NCBI GenBank assembly: GCA_027483445.1
Contig: JAIXUS010000038.1
Coordinates: 1-64,000 of the forward strand
DNA: 64,000 bases
Direction: 5' to 3'
Source: Bacteroidota bacterium
Lineage (GTDB): Bacteria > Bacteroidota > Bacteroidia > M30B66
In this document: piece after piece, positions 32,640 to 41,720 of the stretch
How positions within the stretch are numbered: the first letter of the stretch is position 1
Layout: every line of letters begins with the position of its first letter
Notes under the pieces: generated by a model
What the model was told of the DNA's origin: nothing
Databases searched by the model: none
Seen by the model: the letters and a program-made list of their open reading frames with translations, nothing else
Position numbers and translations under genes: made by a program

Positions 32640-34143
32640 TCAAAAAATCGCCCTGCTCATCCTCGATGGTTGGGGCATTGGCAACGGAACCACTTCCGAT
32701 GCTATAGCGCAAGCAAACACTCCGGTGATGGATCATTTGATGGAAACCTATCCTTGGGCAACCTTAAGTACCTCGGGACTGGACGTTGGTCTTCCCGAAG
32801 GGCAAATGGGCAATTCTGAAGTAGGGCACCTCAATATTGGTGCGGGTAGAGTTGTTTTTCAGGAATTGGTAAAGATCAACCTCAGCACACAAAACGGGCA
32901 GATGGCCTCGAACGCCACCTTGCAGGAGGCTTTTCGCTATGCCCGAGAAAATCGCAAAAAGCTCCACTTTTTTGGGTTAATTTCCGATGGATGTATTCAT
33001 TCATCCGATGCCCATTTGCATCACCTCATCGACCTCGCGGAGGAAAATCAGGTACCTGAATACTACGTTCATGCCTTCACCGACGGGCGCGACACCGACC
33101 CCAAAAGCGGGATTCGCTTTTTGACTAAGCTCAATGAAAAACTGGCAGGAACCCATGGGCGCCTTGCCAGCATTGTGGGGCGTTATTATGCCATGGATCG
33201 CGATAAGCGCTGGGAAAGAGTGAAACTGGCCTACGACCTGTTGGTGCATGGCCAGGGCGAAGAATCCGATAACTTACTGCATACTGTGGAGCAACGCTAT
33301 GCTGTGGGCGAAACCGACGAATTCATCAAACCCATCGTGGCCAGAGGAGTCAAGGCCAACATCGAAAACGGCGACGTGGTAATTTCGTTTAACTACCGAA
33401 CCGATCGATGCCGCGAAATTACCGAAGTGCTTAGTCAGAAAGACTTTCCCGAATTCGGCATGCAGAAGCTCAACCTGTATTATGTAACCATGACGAATTA
33501 CGATGACAGCTTTCGGGATGTCAAGGTTATATTTCCCAAAGAAGATATGCGCCAAACCTTGGGTGAGGTGCTAAGCCAAGAAGGAAAAACGCAGTTGCGC
33601 ATTGCCGAAACCGAGAAGTACCCTCATGTTACCTTCTTTTTTTCGGGAGGGCGAGAGCTTCCATTTGAGGGTGAGGAGCGAATCATGATTCCTTCGCCGA
33701 AGGTGGCCACTTACGATTTGATGCCTGAGATGAGCGCCGAAGGCATTCGCGATGCTGTGATTGAGCACATCCGTGCGCAGCACCCCGACTTTATTTGCCT
33801 CAATTTTGCCAATCCCGATATGGTTGGACATACCGGCGTTTTTCAGGCGATTGTAAAGGCCGTTGAAACCGTTGATGCATGTTTAGGCAGCGTTTTAAAA
33901 ACCCTTGAAGCTGAAGGGTATTCGGCCATTGTGATTGCCGACCATGGCAATGCCGATTTTGCCGTAAATGCTGATGGATCGCCGAATACAGCACACACCA
34001 CCAATCCGGTGCCATGTGTTGTGATAGATTCGGAGGTAAAACACGTGCGTAACGGAAAGCTGGCCGACATCGCCCCTACCATTCTGCACATGTTTAAAAT
34101 AAATATCCCCGCCATTATGGACGGGGATATTTTGGTGAGCTGA
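32632..34143 (+). CDS. gpmI: 2,3-bisphosphoglycerate-independent phosphoglycerate mutase
   Basis: 503 residues, the normal iPGM length. It interconverts 3- and 2-phosphoglycerate in glycolysis and gluconeogenesis in the cytoplasm, using two metal ions (usually Mn). LLILDGWG (Asp12) begins metal binding; Ser62 in MGNSEVGHLNIGAGR is the phosphoserine nucleophile; AFTDGRDTDPKSG, NYRTDRCREI, NFANPDMVGHTG, IADHGNAD and TAHTTNPVP complete the active site. The start overlaps the kinase stop by 8 bp. A perfect hairpin at 34101-34132 is embedded in its last codons. Confidence 0.97.
   Translation: MPDQKIALLILDGWGIGNGTTSDAIAQANTPVMDHLMETYPWATLSTSGLDVGLPEGQMGNSEVGHLNIGAGRVVFQELVKINLSTQNGQMASNATLQEAFRYARENRKKLHFFGLISDGCIHSSDAHLHHLIDLAEENQVPEYYVHAFTDGRDTDPKSGIRFLTKLNEKLAGTHGRLASIVGRYYAMDRDKRWERVKLAYDLLVHGQGEESDNLLHTVEQRYAVGETDEFIKPIVARGVKANIENGDVVISFNYRTDRCREITEVLSQKDFPEFGMQKLNLYYVTMTNYDDSFRDVKVIFPKEDMRQTLGEVLSQEGKTQLRIAETEKYPHVTFFFSGGRELPFEGEERIMIPSPKVATYDLMPEMSAEGIRDAVIEHIRAQHPDFICLNFANPDMVGHTGVFQAIVKAVETVDACLGSVLKTLEAEGYSAIVIADHGNADFAVNADGSPNTAHTTNPVPCVVIDSEVKHVRNGKLADIAPTILHMFKINIPAIMDGDILVS
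34093..34132 (-). terminator. Minus-strand terminator hidden in the 3' end of gpmI
   Basis: AAATATCCCCG (34101-34111) is the exact reverse complement of CGGGGATATTT (34122-34132). Read on the minus strand, the 11-bp stem is followed by ATTTTAAA, a weak U tract. It lies about 20 nt past the stop of the convergent CUB/CHU_C gene and so would end that transcript inside gpmI coding sequence. On the plus strand no T run follows. Confidence 0.6.
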
Positions 34144-34154
34144 AACGATAATCT

Positions 34155-37100
34155 TTAGCGCAGCAAGGTAAGCGTGCCCTCGTAGGTATTTCGCGAGCCA
34201 TTCCGGTCTACCGCTCTGATGCGGTAAAGGTAAACGCCTCCCGGAGAAACGGTTGAACTCAGGCGTGTTGTGCCATCCCAGCCGTTTTCCATATCGAAAG
34301 AAGTGTACATCAATTCTCCCCAACGGTTGTAAATTTCTATGGAGTAGTCGATGATGTCTTCGCCATAGGCGCGGAAAAAGTCGTTGTACCCGTCGTTATT
34401 GGGGGTAAATGAAGTGGGTACATACAGCTTGTAACCAATTTGCACGATAGCCTCCTTCGTGAGGGAATCCGCACAACCAAATTCATTGCGGGCAATTTGG
34501 GTAATAAGGTAGCGACCTGAGTCTGGATAGGTGATGGTAGCATTGCTGGTGAATACTGTGTCCAGACCAGGAATGGCATATACTATCTCCGAAGCATTAG
34601 TGGCGAAATTGGTAAGTTTGGAATACGGACTTACGATATCCAACAGGTTGGGCTCAAGGTTAAAAGCCGCAACAGGACTAGGAAAGAGCCTAATCATGTC
34701 GTTAAGGCGGTACTCATTAACACATCCATGAACAGTTGTGACGGTGAGCGATACTGTGTAGTTACCCGGTTCGTTGTATTGATTAATCGGGTTAAGTAGA
34801 TTAGACTGGCGACCATTCCCAAAATCCCAGGCAATGGTTTTAACTTGATCTTCAGATTCTGTAAGGTTTGTAAAATTGATGATGGCAGGGGCGCAAGCTG
34901 TGTACGCTGAGGCATCAAAATTGGCCACTGGTTGAGGGTACACCTGAACAGGCAATTGAAACACGTTACTCTCACAGCCGTTTTCAGTAATGGTTAGCGT
35001 AACATTAATGAGCCCTGTTGAATTAAAGCTCACGTCCTGTGGGTCTTCAACGGTTGACTGTGGCACGGAGGCAAATGGCCCAAAACTCCAGTTGAACGTT
35101 GCATTGGCACCATACTGACCGGAGGCAAAGAAATCGAAGTTATTTCCTTCGAAACACATAGGCGCCGGGGCTTCAAAGCTGGCAATTGGTTGAGGGTCTA
35201 TGGTTACCAGCACCGTGTCTTGGGTTGAACAGATTTGATCGGTGGTAGTTACAATATAGGTTTCAAACCGTTGGGCCTCCGATAAATTTGATATAGTTAG
35301 CTGGGGGTTCGATATGTTGGCGAAGTTCAGTCCTTCGGAAGGAGACCAGCTATATGTGTAACCCGGAGTAGGAGCCGAACCAATTTGAATGGGTTGATTT
35401 GAACAGGTTACGACATCAGGACCTGCGTTGGAAATTGGTGAAGGAATTACGCTGATGTCGATGGTGCCTGGGGCCGAAACACAGCCATTCTCTGTAATAA
35501 TCAGAGTATAAGTGCCTGATGCAGAAACATCAACTGCGGGAACCTGTGGGTCTTCGACCACCGAAGAAAATCCATTGGGACCACTCCAGTCATAGATCGT
35601 TCCTACAATCGGAAGCGGAGAAGGGCCATTCAAATTCAGGTTTGAACCTTGGCAAATGGGAAGGTTGGCGGTAAGTACCGGCGTGGTTGGAATTGGGAAA
35701 ATCTGAACTGCCGTGCTGGCAGGCAAACTCCAGCATCCATTGAGTTGAAGGCGTACACTGTAATTGCCTGAATTTGCTACCGTGGTATTGGCTATTTGCG
35801 GACTAAAGGCGTTCGACAATACTAGCCCTGCGGGGTTGGTCCATTCAAAAATGGCTCCTGCAACATCCGGGGTGTTTAATTGAAGCAAGTCGCCGGCACA
35901 CAGCGGACCGTTATTGGTCGGTGTGGGCGTTGCAGGATAAGGGTTCACAACCACATCGATAGTTGCCGGTAAGCTTGGGCATGTGTTTACAGTAACCACA
36001 CAACTATACTGCCCGTTGGCGTCGTCGGAAGCTCCGGTAATAGTCGGATTGATCAGGGTTGTAGAGAACGAGTTAGGGCCAGTCCAGCTGTATGTGCTAC
36101 CCGGAACCCATGTGGAAGTAAAGCTGAGGTCCTCGCCTTCGCATATTGGGCTATTGCTGCTTAGAACAGGTGTAGGCGGCGTTGGAAACACGAATACGTT
36201 GGTGGTGGCTAGACTCTGACAACCATTTATGGGGTTAATAACATTGACCGTGTATGAGCCTTCCATGCTCAAATCAACATTGGTCAATACCGGATTCTGG
36301 TCTGTTGATGTAAACCCGTTGGGACCTGTCCACAAATAGTTGGCATCTTGAACAAACGTTGCCGACAAAGTAACACTTTGCCCAATACAGGCCGGGCCTG
36401 AGGTTGAAGCGGTAACCGGGCAAGATGAACATGGAACCGGTGCTACATATTGCTCTTCGACTGCGCAGGTGTTGTCGTCGGAAAACACCACCGTTAACTC
36501 GCCCGCCGAGCCATCAGATGCAAGGTTATTGAAAACGTAGTCTAAGGTAGCCGGGAATGGCGCATTTAAAATCTGAAAACCACCCAGTGAGTTGGTCAGC
36601 GTTAGTGTTCCGGTAGAAGGAGGATTGTTGATGACAATCTGGCCCGAGAGGTTGAATGTATTGGTAACCGGGTCGCAAGCACTTACAGTAACCGGAACCA
36701 CCAAATCGCAAAAAATAGCGCAGTCTGTGCTACCCGCTCCGCCGGTTTGCTGGAAATTGATATCGGTTACGTTGTTCGAAAAGTTGGTAATCAAGAGCAC
36801 GTAATACTCGCCTGCCTGTGCATTGGGTATATTACAGTTTTCAATGGCCGCTATAGAAAAGGAGCAGTCGACAAAATATGAACCCGCCCCCCCGGCGCAA
36901 TCCTGATTAGGATCGAGCACATCGTCGCAGATACCACTCTGCCATTCAGTTTCCGTGAATGGCCCCCAGCACATGAAATCGACGTCGAAGCCTGAAGCTA
37001 TCTGTATATCGATAGGGCCGGTATCCTCGATTCTCATAAAGTACCACGCCGGGTTGGGCGCAGAGAATAAACAACACACGCCTCCGGGAAACTCGGTATT

Positions 37101-37637
37101 TGTAACATCAGTAGCCGCAGGAAAAGTAATACCGCCCTGAACCTCCGTGCAGAAAGGCTGTGCATCGTCGCATAAGCCTGTTGGGGCTTGCACAGGAGCT
37201 TGGCAAGTAACACAACTAATATTGGCCGAAAACCCGCTATTGGTAAATGCGCCGTTTGAAGAAAACTCCAAGGTTAAGCAGCCATTAGACGCCGTTGAAC
37301 TGGAAACCGGATCGGGTGCATTAAAACCAGAGAAAATCCCCAGGAGACCAGCTGCCGTTGATGGCCCATCGTAAATCTTTAATTGATCGAACTGCGTCTC
37401 AGTGGCAAACTCGTTAAATGTTAACTGAATGCACTGCCCTGGCGTTGTTGCGCAAATGGTTTGCGTTACATTCAAGTCATTGGCATAATTCCCGTTTCCA
37501 CCCGGATCAACCAATGTACCTCCGCAAGTGCTTACGACATTTTGGCCTTGACCCAATGTAATTACCTGTGAATTTGCACTTTGCGCTAAACCAAAAAGCA
37601 GCGCCGCTAAAATCAGATTGAGTATTTGCTTTTTCAT
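34155..37637 (-). CDS. CUB-domain, Ig-like, CHU_C (T9SS type B) secreted protein
   Basis: 1160 residues. Signal peptide MKKQILNLILAALLFGLAQS. A CUB domain of about 110 residues follows (LVDPGGNGNYANDLNVTQTI, FDQLKIYDGPS, SNGCLTLEFSSNG). A Cys-rich domain of about 150 residues comes next (AQPFCTEVQGGITFPAATD, CCLFSAPNPAWYFMRIEDTG), of a kind often seen with CHU_C tails. About five Ig-like domains with WTGPNGF-type motifs, PKD domains and the type B sorting domain (LYVPTSFTPNNDGYNDFFR) end it. It should be exported by T9SS and attached to the surface. Its start overlaps the stop of the small upstream gene (ATGA), so translation is coupled. Confidence 0.93.
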   Translation of the reverse strand: MKKQILNLILAALLFGLAQSANSQVITLGQGQNVVSTCGGTLVDPGGNGNYANDLNVTQTICATTPGQCIQLTFNEFATETQFDQLKIYDGPSTAAGLLGIFSGFNAPDPVSSSTASNGCLTLEFSSNGAFTNSGFSANISCVTCQAPVQAPTGLCDDAQPFCTEVQGGITFPAATDVTNTEFPGGVCCLFSAPNPAWYFMRIEDTGPIDIQIASGFDVDFMCWGPFTETEWQSGICDDVLDPNQDCAGGAGSYFVDCSFSIAAIENCNIPNAQAGEYYVLLITNFSNNVTDINFQQTGGAGSTDCAIFCDLVVPVTVSACDPVTNTFNLSGQIVINNPPSTGTLTLTNSLGGFQILNAPFPATLDYVFNNLASDGSAGELTVVFSDDNTCAVEEQYVAPVPCSSCPVTASTSGPACIGQSVTLSATFVQDANYLWTGPNGFTSTDQNPVLTNVDLSMEGSYTVNVINPINGCQSLATTNVFVFPTPPTPVLSSNSPICEGEDLSFTSTWVPGSTYSWTGPNSFSTTLINPTITGASDDANGQYSCVVTVNTCPSLPATIDVVVNPYPATPTPTNNGPLCAGDLLQLNTPDVAGAIFEWTNPAGLVLSNAFSPQIANTTVANSGNYSVRLQLNGCWSLPASTAVQIFPIPTTPVLTANLPICQGSNLNLNGPSPLPIVGTIYDWSGPNGFSSVVEDPQVPAVDVSASGTYTLIITENGCVSAPGTIDISVIPSPISNAGPDVVTCSNQPIQIGSAPTPGYTYSWSPSEGLNFANISNPQLTISNLSEAQRFETYIVTTTDQICSTQDTVLVTIDPQPIASFEAPAPMCFEGNNFDFFASGQYGANATFNWSFGPFASVPQSTVEDPQDVSFNSTGLINVTLTITENGCESNVFQLPVQVYPQPVANFDASAYTACAPAIINFTNLTESEDQVKTIAWDFGNGRQSNLLNPINQYNEPGNYTVSLTVTTVHGCVNEYRLNDMIRLFPSPVAAFNLEPNLLDIVSPYSKLTNFATNASEIVYAIPGLDTVFTSNATITYPDSGRYLITQIARNEFGCADSLTKEAIVQIGYKLYVPTSFTPNNDGYNDFFRAYGEDIIDYSIEIYNRWGELMYTSFDMENGWDGTTRLSSTVSPGGVYLYRIRAVDRNGSRNTYEGTLTLLR

Positions 37638-38029
37638 TCCGGAGTACTTGCGCTAAATTCTTGCTCAATTCTCTTTAATTCTCGCTCGAGTTCCTCTACT
37701 GAAAGCAAATCGATTGGCAAGCCCGGAACAGTTTGATAGTAACGTGCCCTTGTTTTTGCTTTCCGCTGCATTGTAGATACATCAATCGAATTCAAATCAA
37801 TTTCGGGACAAACATCACACGGTTTTTCCCGATTGATTACATAAGAATTTCTGTAAATGAAGTTGACTTGCGCCAATTGCAGCGGAGTCATGCTTAAAAT
37901 ATCCGTTTCACTGTACCGAAGCTTCGCCCTTTCATCAATTTGAACGAGATTCTCAGGATTTTGAGACTTACCCACTAAGCCGGTTAGCAGCAGAGTGAGT
38001 AGGAACAGTAGTTTTTTCACAATATTCAC
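37634..38029 (-). CDS. Small exported protein translationally coupled to the CUB/CHU_C gene
   Basis: About 131 residues if GTG 38029 is the start; GTG 38020 is an alternative. Either gives a good signal peptide (VKKLLFLLTLLLTGLVGKSQ), while longer in-frame versions begin with a non-signal sequence. The mature part of about 110 residues holds one CDVC motif, the segment SETDILSMTPLQLAQVNFIY and a charged C-terminal helix (SVEELERELKRIEQEF). No family recognised. The stop shares ATGA with the start of the next gene, so the two products are made together and the small one may help fold, export or anchor the large one; that role is inferred. Confidence 0.7.
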   Translation of the reverse strand: MNIVKKLLFLLTLLLTGLVGKSQNPENLVQIDERAKLRYSETDILSMTPLQLAQVNFIYRNSYVINREKPCDVCPEIDLNSIDVSTMQRKAKTRARYYQTVPGLPIDLLSVEELERELKRIEQEFSASTPE

Positions 38030-38234
38030 GTCAAGGTTAACAAAAATAGAAAAATATACCCTACAAAACAGATTTGCTTGTGATTTAGGTAAACACCTGC
38101 TCAAGATGCACAACCTTCCTGAGTCGTTGCATAAGGCTAAAAATCGTTGGCTAAAGTCATCCGCGGAGCGGACAAACAAAAATGCCGCAAAACCCACTAA
38201 CCATGAAAGCCCTAGCGGTTTACCACAGCTTGGT

Positions 38235-40427
38235 TTAGAGGTTTTTGAGGATATAATCGGTCATCATGGTGTACAAATGCAGGCGTGTGTTGCCGCCATA
38301 AATACCATGATTTTTGTCGGGGTAGAAAAATACATCAAACTGCTTGTTGGCCTTGGTGAGCGCGGTAACCATCTCTACAGCATTCTGAAAATGCACATTG
38401 TCGTCGGCCGTTCCGTGTACCAACAAATACTTGCCCTTTAACCTGGAAACATGGTTGATGGGCGAATTGTCGTCGTAGCCCGAAGCATTCTCCTGCGGCG
38501 TTTGCATAAAACGCTCAGTATAAATCGAATCGTAGAATCGCCAGTTGGTTACAGGCGCTACGGCGATGGCCATTTTAAATACATCGGCACCTTTGGTAAT
38601 GCATAAAGAACTCATGTAACCACCATAGCTCCAGCCTTGTATGCCAATGCGCGAGGCCTCCACATAAGGCAAGCCTCCCAAATACTGAGCGGCTGCAATT
38701 TGGTCTTCAGTTTCGAATTTCCCCAACTGTTTGTATGTCGATTTTTTAAAGGCCTCTCCTCTATTTCCCGTTCCACGATTGTCGACCGACACTACAATGT
38801 AGCCTTTTTGCGCCAACATCTGATGCCAAAAATAATTCGCCCCTTCCCACTGGTCTTCCACCGTATTGTGGCCCGGCCCTCCATACACCGTCATAAAAAC
38901 AGGGTATTTCTTTGTTGGGTCGAAGTTGGATGGCTTTATCATCCATGCATTTAACATCAAGCCCGAGGCATTGGGGATCTGGAGAAACTCCTTCTTCGAC
39001 AATTCATAGCCGCTCAAGGTTTCCATGAGCTTGGCATTGTCTTGCAAGGTTCTGATTAACTTACCATTACCATCATGAAGCGAAAATTGAAGAGGCTTAC
39101 TGGCTTCGCTTCGGGTGAGCAGCGCAAAGCTGAAATCACGGCTAAACTCAGCGTCGATGTGACCACCCTCCTTCACCAACGCTTTTTGCCCCTTTCCGTT
39201 GAGCTTTACCGAAAAAACAGTTCGCGACATGGGGTTTGGCCAAGCAGCCTGAAACCACAGTGTTCCTTTGCTTTCGTCGACGCCATAAACATCCGTCACA
39301 TCAACGCCCGGCGCAGTAAGTACCATTTCCTTTTGGCCTTCTAAATCGATAAGCCAAACGCGATTCCAGCCATCCTTTTCACTGCTCCATAAAAACTGAC
39401 GGCCATTCTTGAGGAACATCAGGTTGTCGTGAACGTCGATGTATGTATTGCTTTTTTCTTCATAGAGCAGCTTTACCGTGCCATCGCTGGGATTGGCCAT
39501 CAGCAATTCGAGGTGATTTTGGTGGCGGTTTAACCGTGTAATGCACAAAGCCGAGCTATTGGCATTCCAAACCACACGCGGAGTGTATTGGTTGGGTTCG
39601 TCGCCACTTTGCATCTTTACAGTTTTACCACTTTCAATATCAAACACATAGGTTCCCACTGAGGCATTCTCCTCACCGGCTTTTGGGTATTTGTAACGGT
39701 AATCGCTGGGGTACAAACTGCCATACATAACCATGTTAAACTCCTTCACTTTACTCTCATCGAAGCGAAGCCAGGCCAGCTTTTTCCCATCGGGCGACCA
39801 GAAAAAACTCTGTTTCAGGGCAAACTCTTCTTCATACACCCAATCGCTCGCACCATTAATAATTGAATTTTGCTTCCCGTCGTTGGTTACCCGAATTTCT
39901 TTGAGGCTTGTTAAGTCCTTAATAAACAAATCGTTGTCGCGCACAAAGCCTACATACTTTCCGTCGGGCGAAAACTCGGCATACAGCTGTTTTCCGCCTG
40001 TTTTGCTCAGATAATCGGCAGTTTTATTTTCGAGGTTGATGACCACAAAATCCGACCGCGATGAATGTCTGTAAATCTGTTCCGAAGCGGTGGGAACCAA
40101 AATCAGCCGCTCATCGGCCGAAAAGGTATACTCGTCGAACTCCGGATGCTTCCCATCGGGCAGTAAGTAGTCCTCCGACGAAAACAAGGAGGCCACTTTC
40201 TGACCACTGGCATAGCTGTATTTACCAATGCTGATGCCCTTTTCAGAAAAATCCAGTGTGGTGTAATGCTTACCATCGTTCATGCTTATGCCACCTTGCA
40301 CAAACTCAGGTGCAAAGGTTCGCGATGCCCATATTTCCTGAAGGTTAAGCTGTTTTTTCGCCTGCCCGTTCAAGCTTACACTAATAGCTGTGCTCAACAA
40401 GAGCAACAAGCTGCATAACTGTTTCAT
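38235..40427 (-). CDS. Dipeptidyl peptidase IV (S9 family)
   Basis: 730 residues with a signal peptide (MKQLCSLLLLLSTAISVSLNGQ). The N-terminal eight-bladed propeller (DPPIV_N, about 40-460) carries DWVYEEE at 195-201, whose Glu pair holds the free amino end of the substrate and marks true DPP IV. The C-terminal alpha/beta hydrolase has the triad Ser600 in GWSYGGYMS, Asp675 in HGTADDNVH and His707 in DKNHGIYGG. It cuts X-Pro or X-Ala dipeptides from peptide N-termini in the periplasm or at the surface. The products fit the peptide transporters and dipeptide epimerase nearby. It is divergent from the epimerase gene. Confidence 0.95.
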   Translation of the reverse strand: MKQLCSLLLLLSTAISVSLNGQAKKQLNLQEIWASRTFAPEFVQGGISMNDGKHYTTLDFSEKGISIGKYSYASGQKVASLFSSEDYLLPDGKHPEFDEYTFSADERLILVPTASEQIYRHSSRSDFVVINLENKTADYLSKTGGKQLYAEFSPDGKYVGFVRDNDLFIKDLTSLKEIRVTNDGKQNSIINGASDWVYEEEFALKQSFFWSPDGKKLAWLRFDESKVKEFNMVMYGSLYPSDYRYKYPKAGEENASVGTYVFDIESGKTVKMQSGDEPNQYTPRVVWNANSSALCITRLNRHQNHLELLMANPSDGTVKLLYEEKSNTYIDVHDNLMFLKNGRQFLWSSEKDGWNRVWLIDLEGQKEMVLTAPGVDVTDVYGVDESKGTLWFQAAWPNPMSRTVFSVKLNGKGQKALVKEGGHIDAEFSRDFSFALLTRSEASKPLQFSLHDGNGKLIRTLQDNAKLMETLSGYELSKKEFLQIPNASGLMLNAWMIKPSNFDPTKKYPVFMTVYGGPGHNTVEDQWEGANYFWHQMLAQKGYIVVSVDNRGTGNRGEAFKKSTYKQLGKFETEDQIAAAQYLGGLPYVEASRIGIQGWSYGGYMSSLCITKGADVFKMAIAVAPVTNWRFYDSIYTERFMQTPQENASGYDDNSPINHVSRLKGKYLLVHGTADDNVHFQNAVEMVTALTKANKQFDVFFYPDKNHGIYGGNTRLHLYTMMTDYILKNL

Positions 40428-40449
40428 CGGTTTTGGTGTTAAAAGGCGA

Positions 40450-40457
40450 CGAATTTA
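40450..40457 (-). promoter_or_regulatory. Putative -7 element of the DPP IV gene
   Basis: On the minus strand this reads TAAATTCG, a seven-of-eight match to TAnnTTTG, 22 nt before the ATG at 40427. No clear -33 element was found. Confidence 0.35.
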
Positions 40458-40595
40458 AGGGGAATCCTCTTGCCTTGTTTGCTATTTTTTCTCCGGCCAA
40501 GCCTGATGACCTTTCGTGGCTCATGAACAGCGCACTGCGGATAAGTTTAACAGCAAGGTCTTCCAAACACCCTTGCGAAAACCGAGCTTTGACCA

Positions 40596-41669
40596 ATGCA
40601 ATTCACGTATTGGAAGGTAGCGCTGCCTTTTGAATATCCTTTTACCATTTCGGGAAACCGAAGCAAAACCGAACAGCCCGCGTTGGTTGTCTGCTTGAGC
40701 GACCAAGGTCTGGATGGTTGGGGCGAAGCGCCGGCAATACGCTATTATCAGGTTGAGCCCGAAGCCTTAGCCGAAGCCCTCGAAGCAAAGCGTGATGTCA
40801 TCGAGGCGACAGCCTTAAAACACCCACACACACTTTACGCGTTGTGGCTTGAACTCTTTGCCGAGCACCCATTCTTGGTTTGCGCTCTCGACATGGCCAC
40901 CTGGGATTGGTACGGGAAAACCCAAAACCAAACCGTGGCTGCGCTGCTGGGCGCTGTGGGCAATGGTAAAACCCCGAACACCGACTATACCCTCGGAATT
41001 GATGCGCCTGCGGTTATGCTGGAAAAAATGCGCGCCCGCCCCTGGCCGGTTTACAAGGTAAAGGTTGGTTTTAATGGCGATCTCGAACTCATCGATGAAC
41101 TGTTGGCCAACAGCCCGTCGCGCTTTCGGCTCGATGCCAACGGAGGCTGGTCGGAAACCGAAGCCCTCGATAAACTTCACAGGCTCGACAAACGGCGTAT
41201 CGAATTTGTAGAACAGCCCATTGCTCCTGAACAAACGCAGGCCCAGCGAATGCTCTTCGAACAAAGTCCGCTGCCCTTACTGGCCGACGAAAGCTGCGTA
41301 TCGGAAGCCGATGTGGACCGATGCGCCGGCTTGTTTCATGGCATTAATATTAAACTAACCAAGTGTGGTGGTATAACGCCTGCACGGCGGATGATTGAAC
41401 GCGCCCGACTGCTGGGCTTGCAGGTGATGATGGGCTCGATGAATGAGTCGAGCATTGGCACATCAGCCATTGCCGCATTTGTGGGCCTACTCGACCATGT
41501 TGATATGGACGGGCCGCTCCTGTTGCGGGGCGACTATGCCAGAGGCTTGCAGCTGATGCCTCAGCAAACCATTGTGGAAGGCTCATCAGGACTGGGAATT
41601 ACCGTTTACCGCGACCAATTAAGCAAATACCGTATTGAACCGAAAGGCACACGCAGTGGTTCGGTATAA
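40596..41669 (+). CDS. Dipeptide epimerase (enolase superfamily, L-Ala-D/L-Glu epimerase type)
   Basis: 357 residues, cytoplasmic. The C-terminal barrel has the full set of catalytic residues of the muconate-lactonizing/dipeptide-epimerase subgroup: Lys154-x-Lys156 in YKVKVGF, metal ligands Asp180 (RLDANGG), Glu206 (VEQPI) and Asp231 (LADES), and Lys253 in NIKLTKCGG. The MGSMNESSIG segment near the end is typical of dipeptide epimerases. It would convert L-Ala-D-Glu from murein turnover to L-Ala-L-Glu, although relatives act on other dipeptides. It lies between DPP IV (divergent) and a GlcD-type oxidase 51 nt downstream, probably in one operon with the latter. Confidence 0.9.
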   Translation: MQFTYWKVALPFEYPFTISGNRSKTEQPALVVCLSDQGLDGWGEAPAIRYYQVEPEALAEALEAKRDVIEATALKHPHTLYALWLELFAEHPFLVCALDMATWDWYGKTQNQTVAALLGAVGNGKTPNTDYTLGIDAPAVMLEKMRARPWPVYKVKVGFNGDLELIDELLANSPSRFRLDANGGWSETEALDKLHRLDKRRIEFVEQPIAPEQTQAQRMLFEQSPLPLLADESCVSEADVDRCAGLFHGINIKLTKCGGITPARRMIERARLLGLQVMMGSMNESSIGTSAIAAFVGLLDHVDMDGPLLLRGDYARGLQLMPQQTIVEGSSGLGITVYRDQLSKYRIEPKGTRSGSV

Positions 41670-41720
41670 GTTGAATCGACAAAACAGCGTGCATCAAGGC
41701 AAACACAAAAGCTTAACACC

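Noticed and set aside
37995-38441. 148-codon plus-strand frame across the gap between the small exported protein and DPP IV.
   Set aside because: About half of it is antisense to the DPP IV C-terminus with its catalytic His; the rest has no protein-like pattern.
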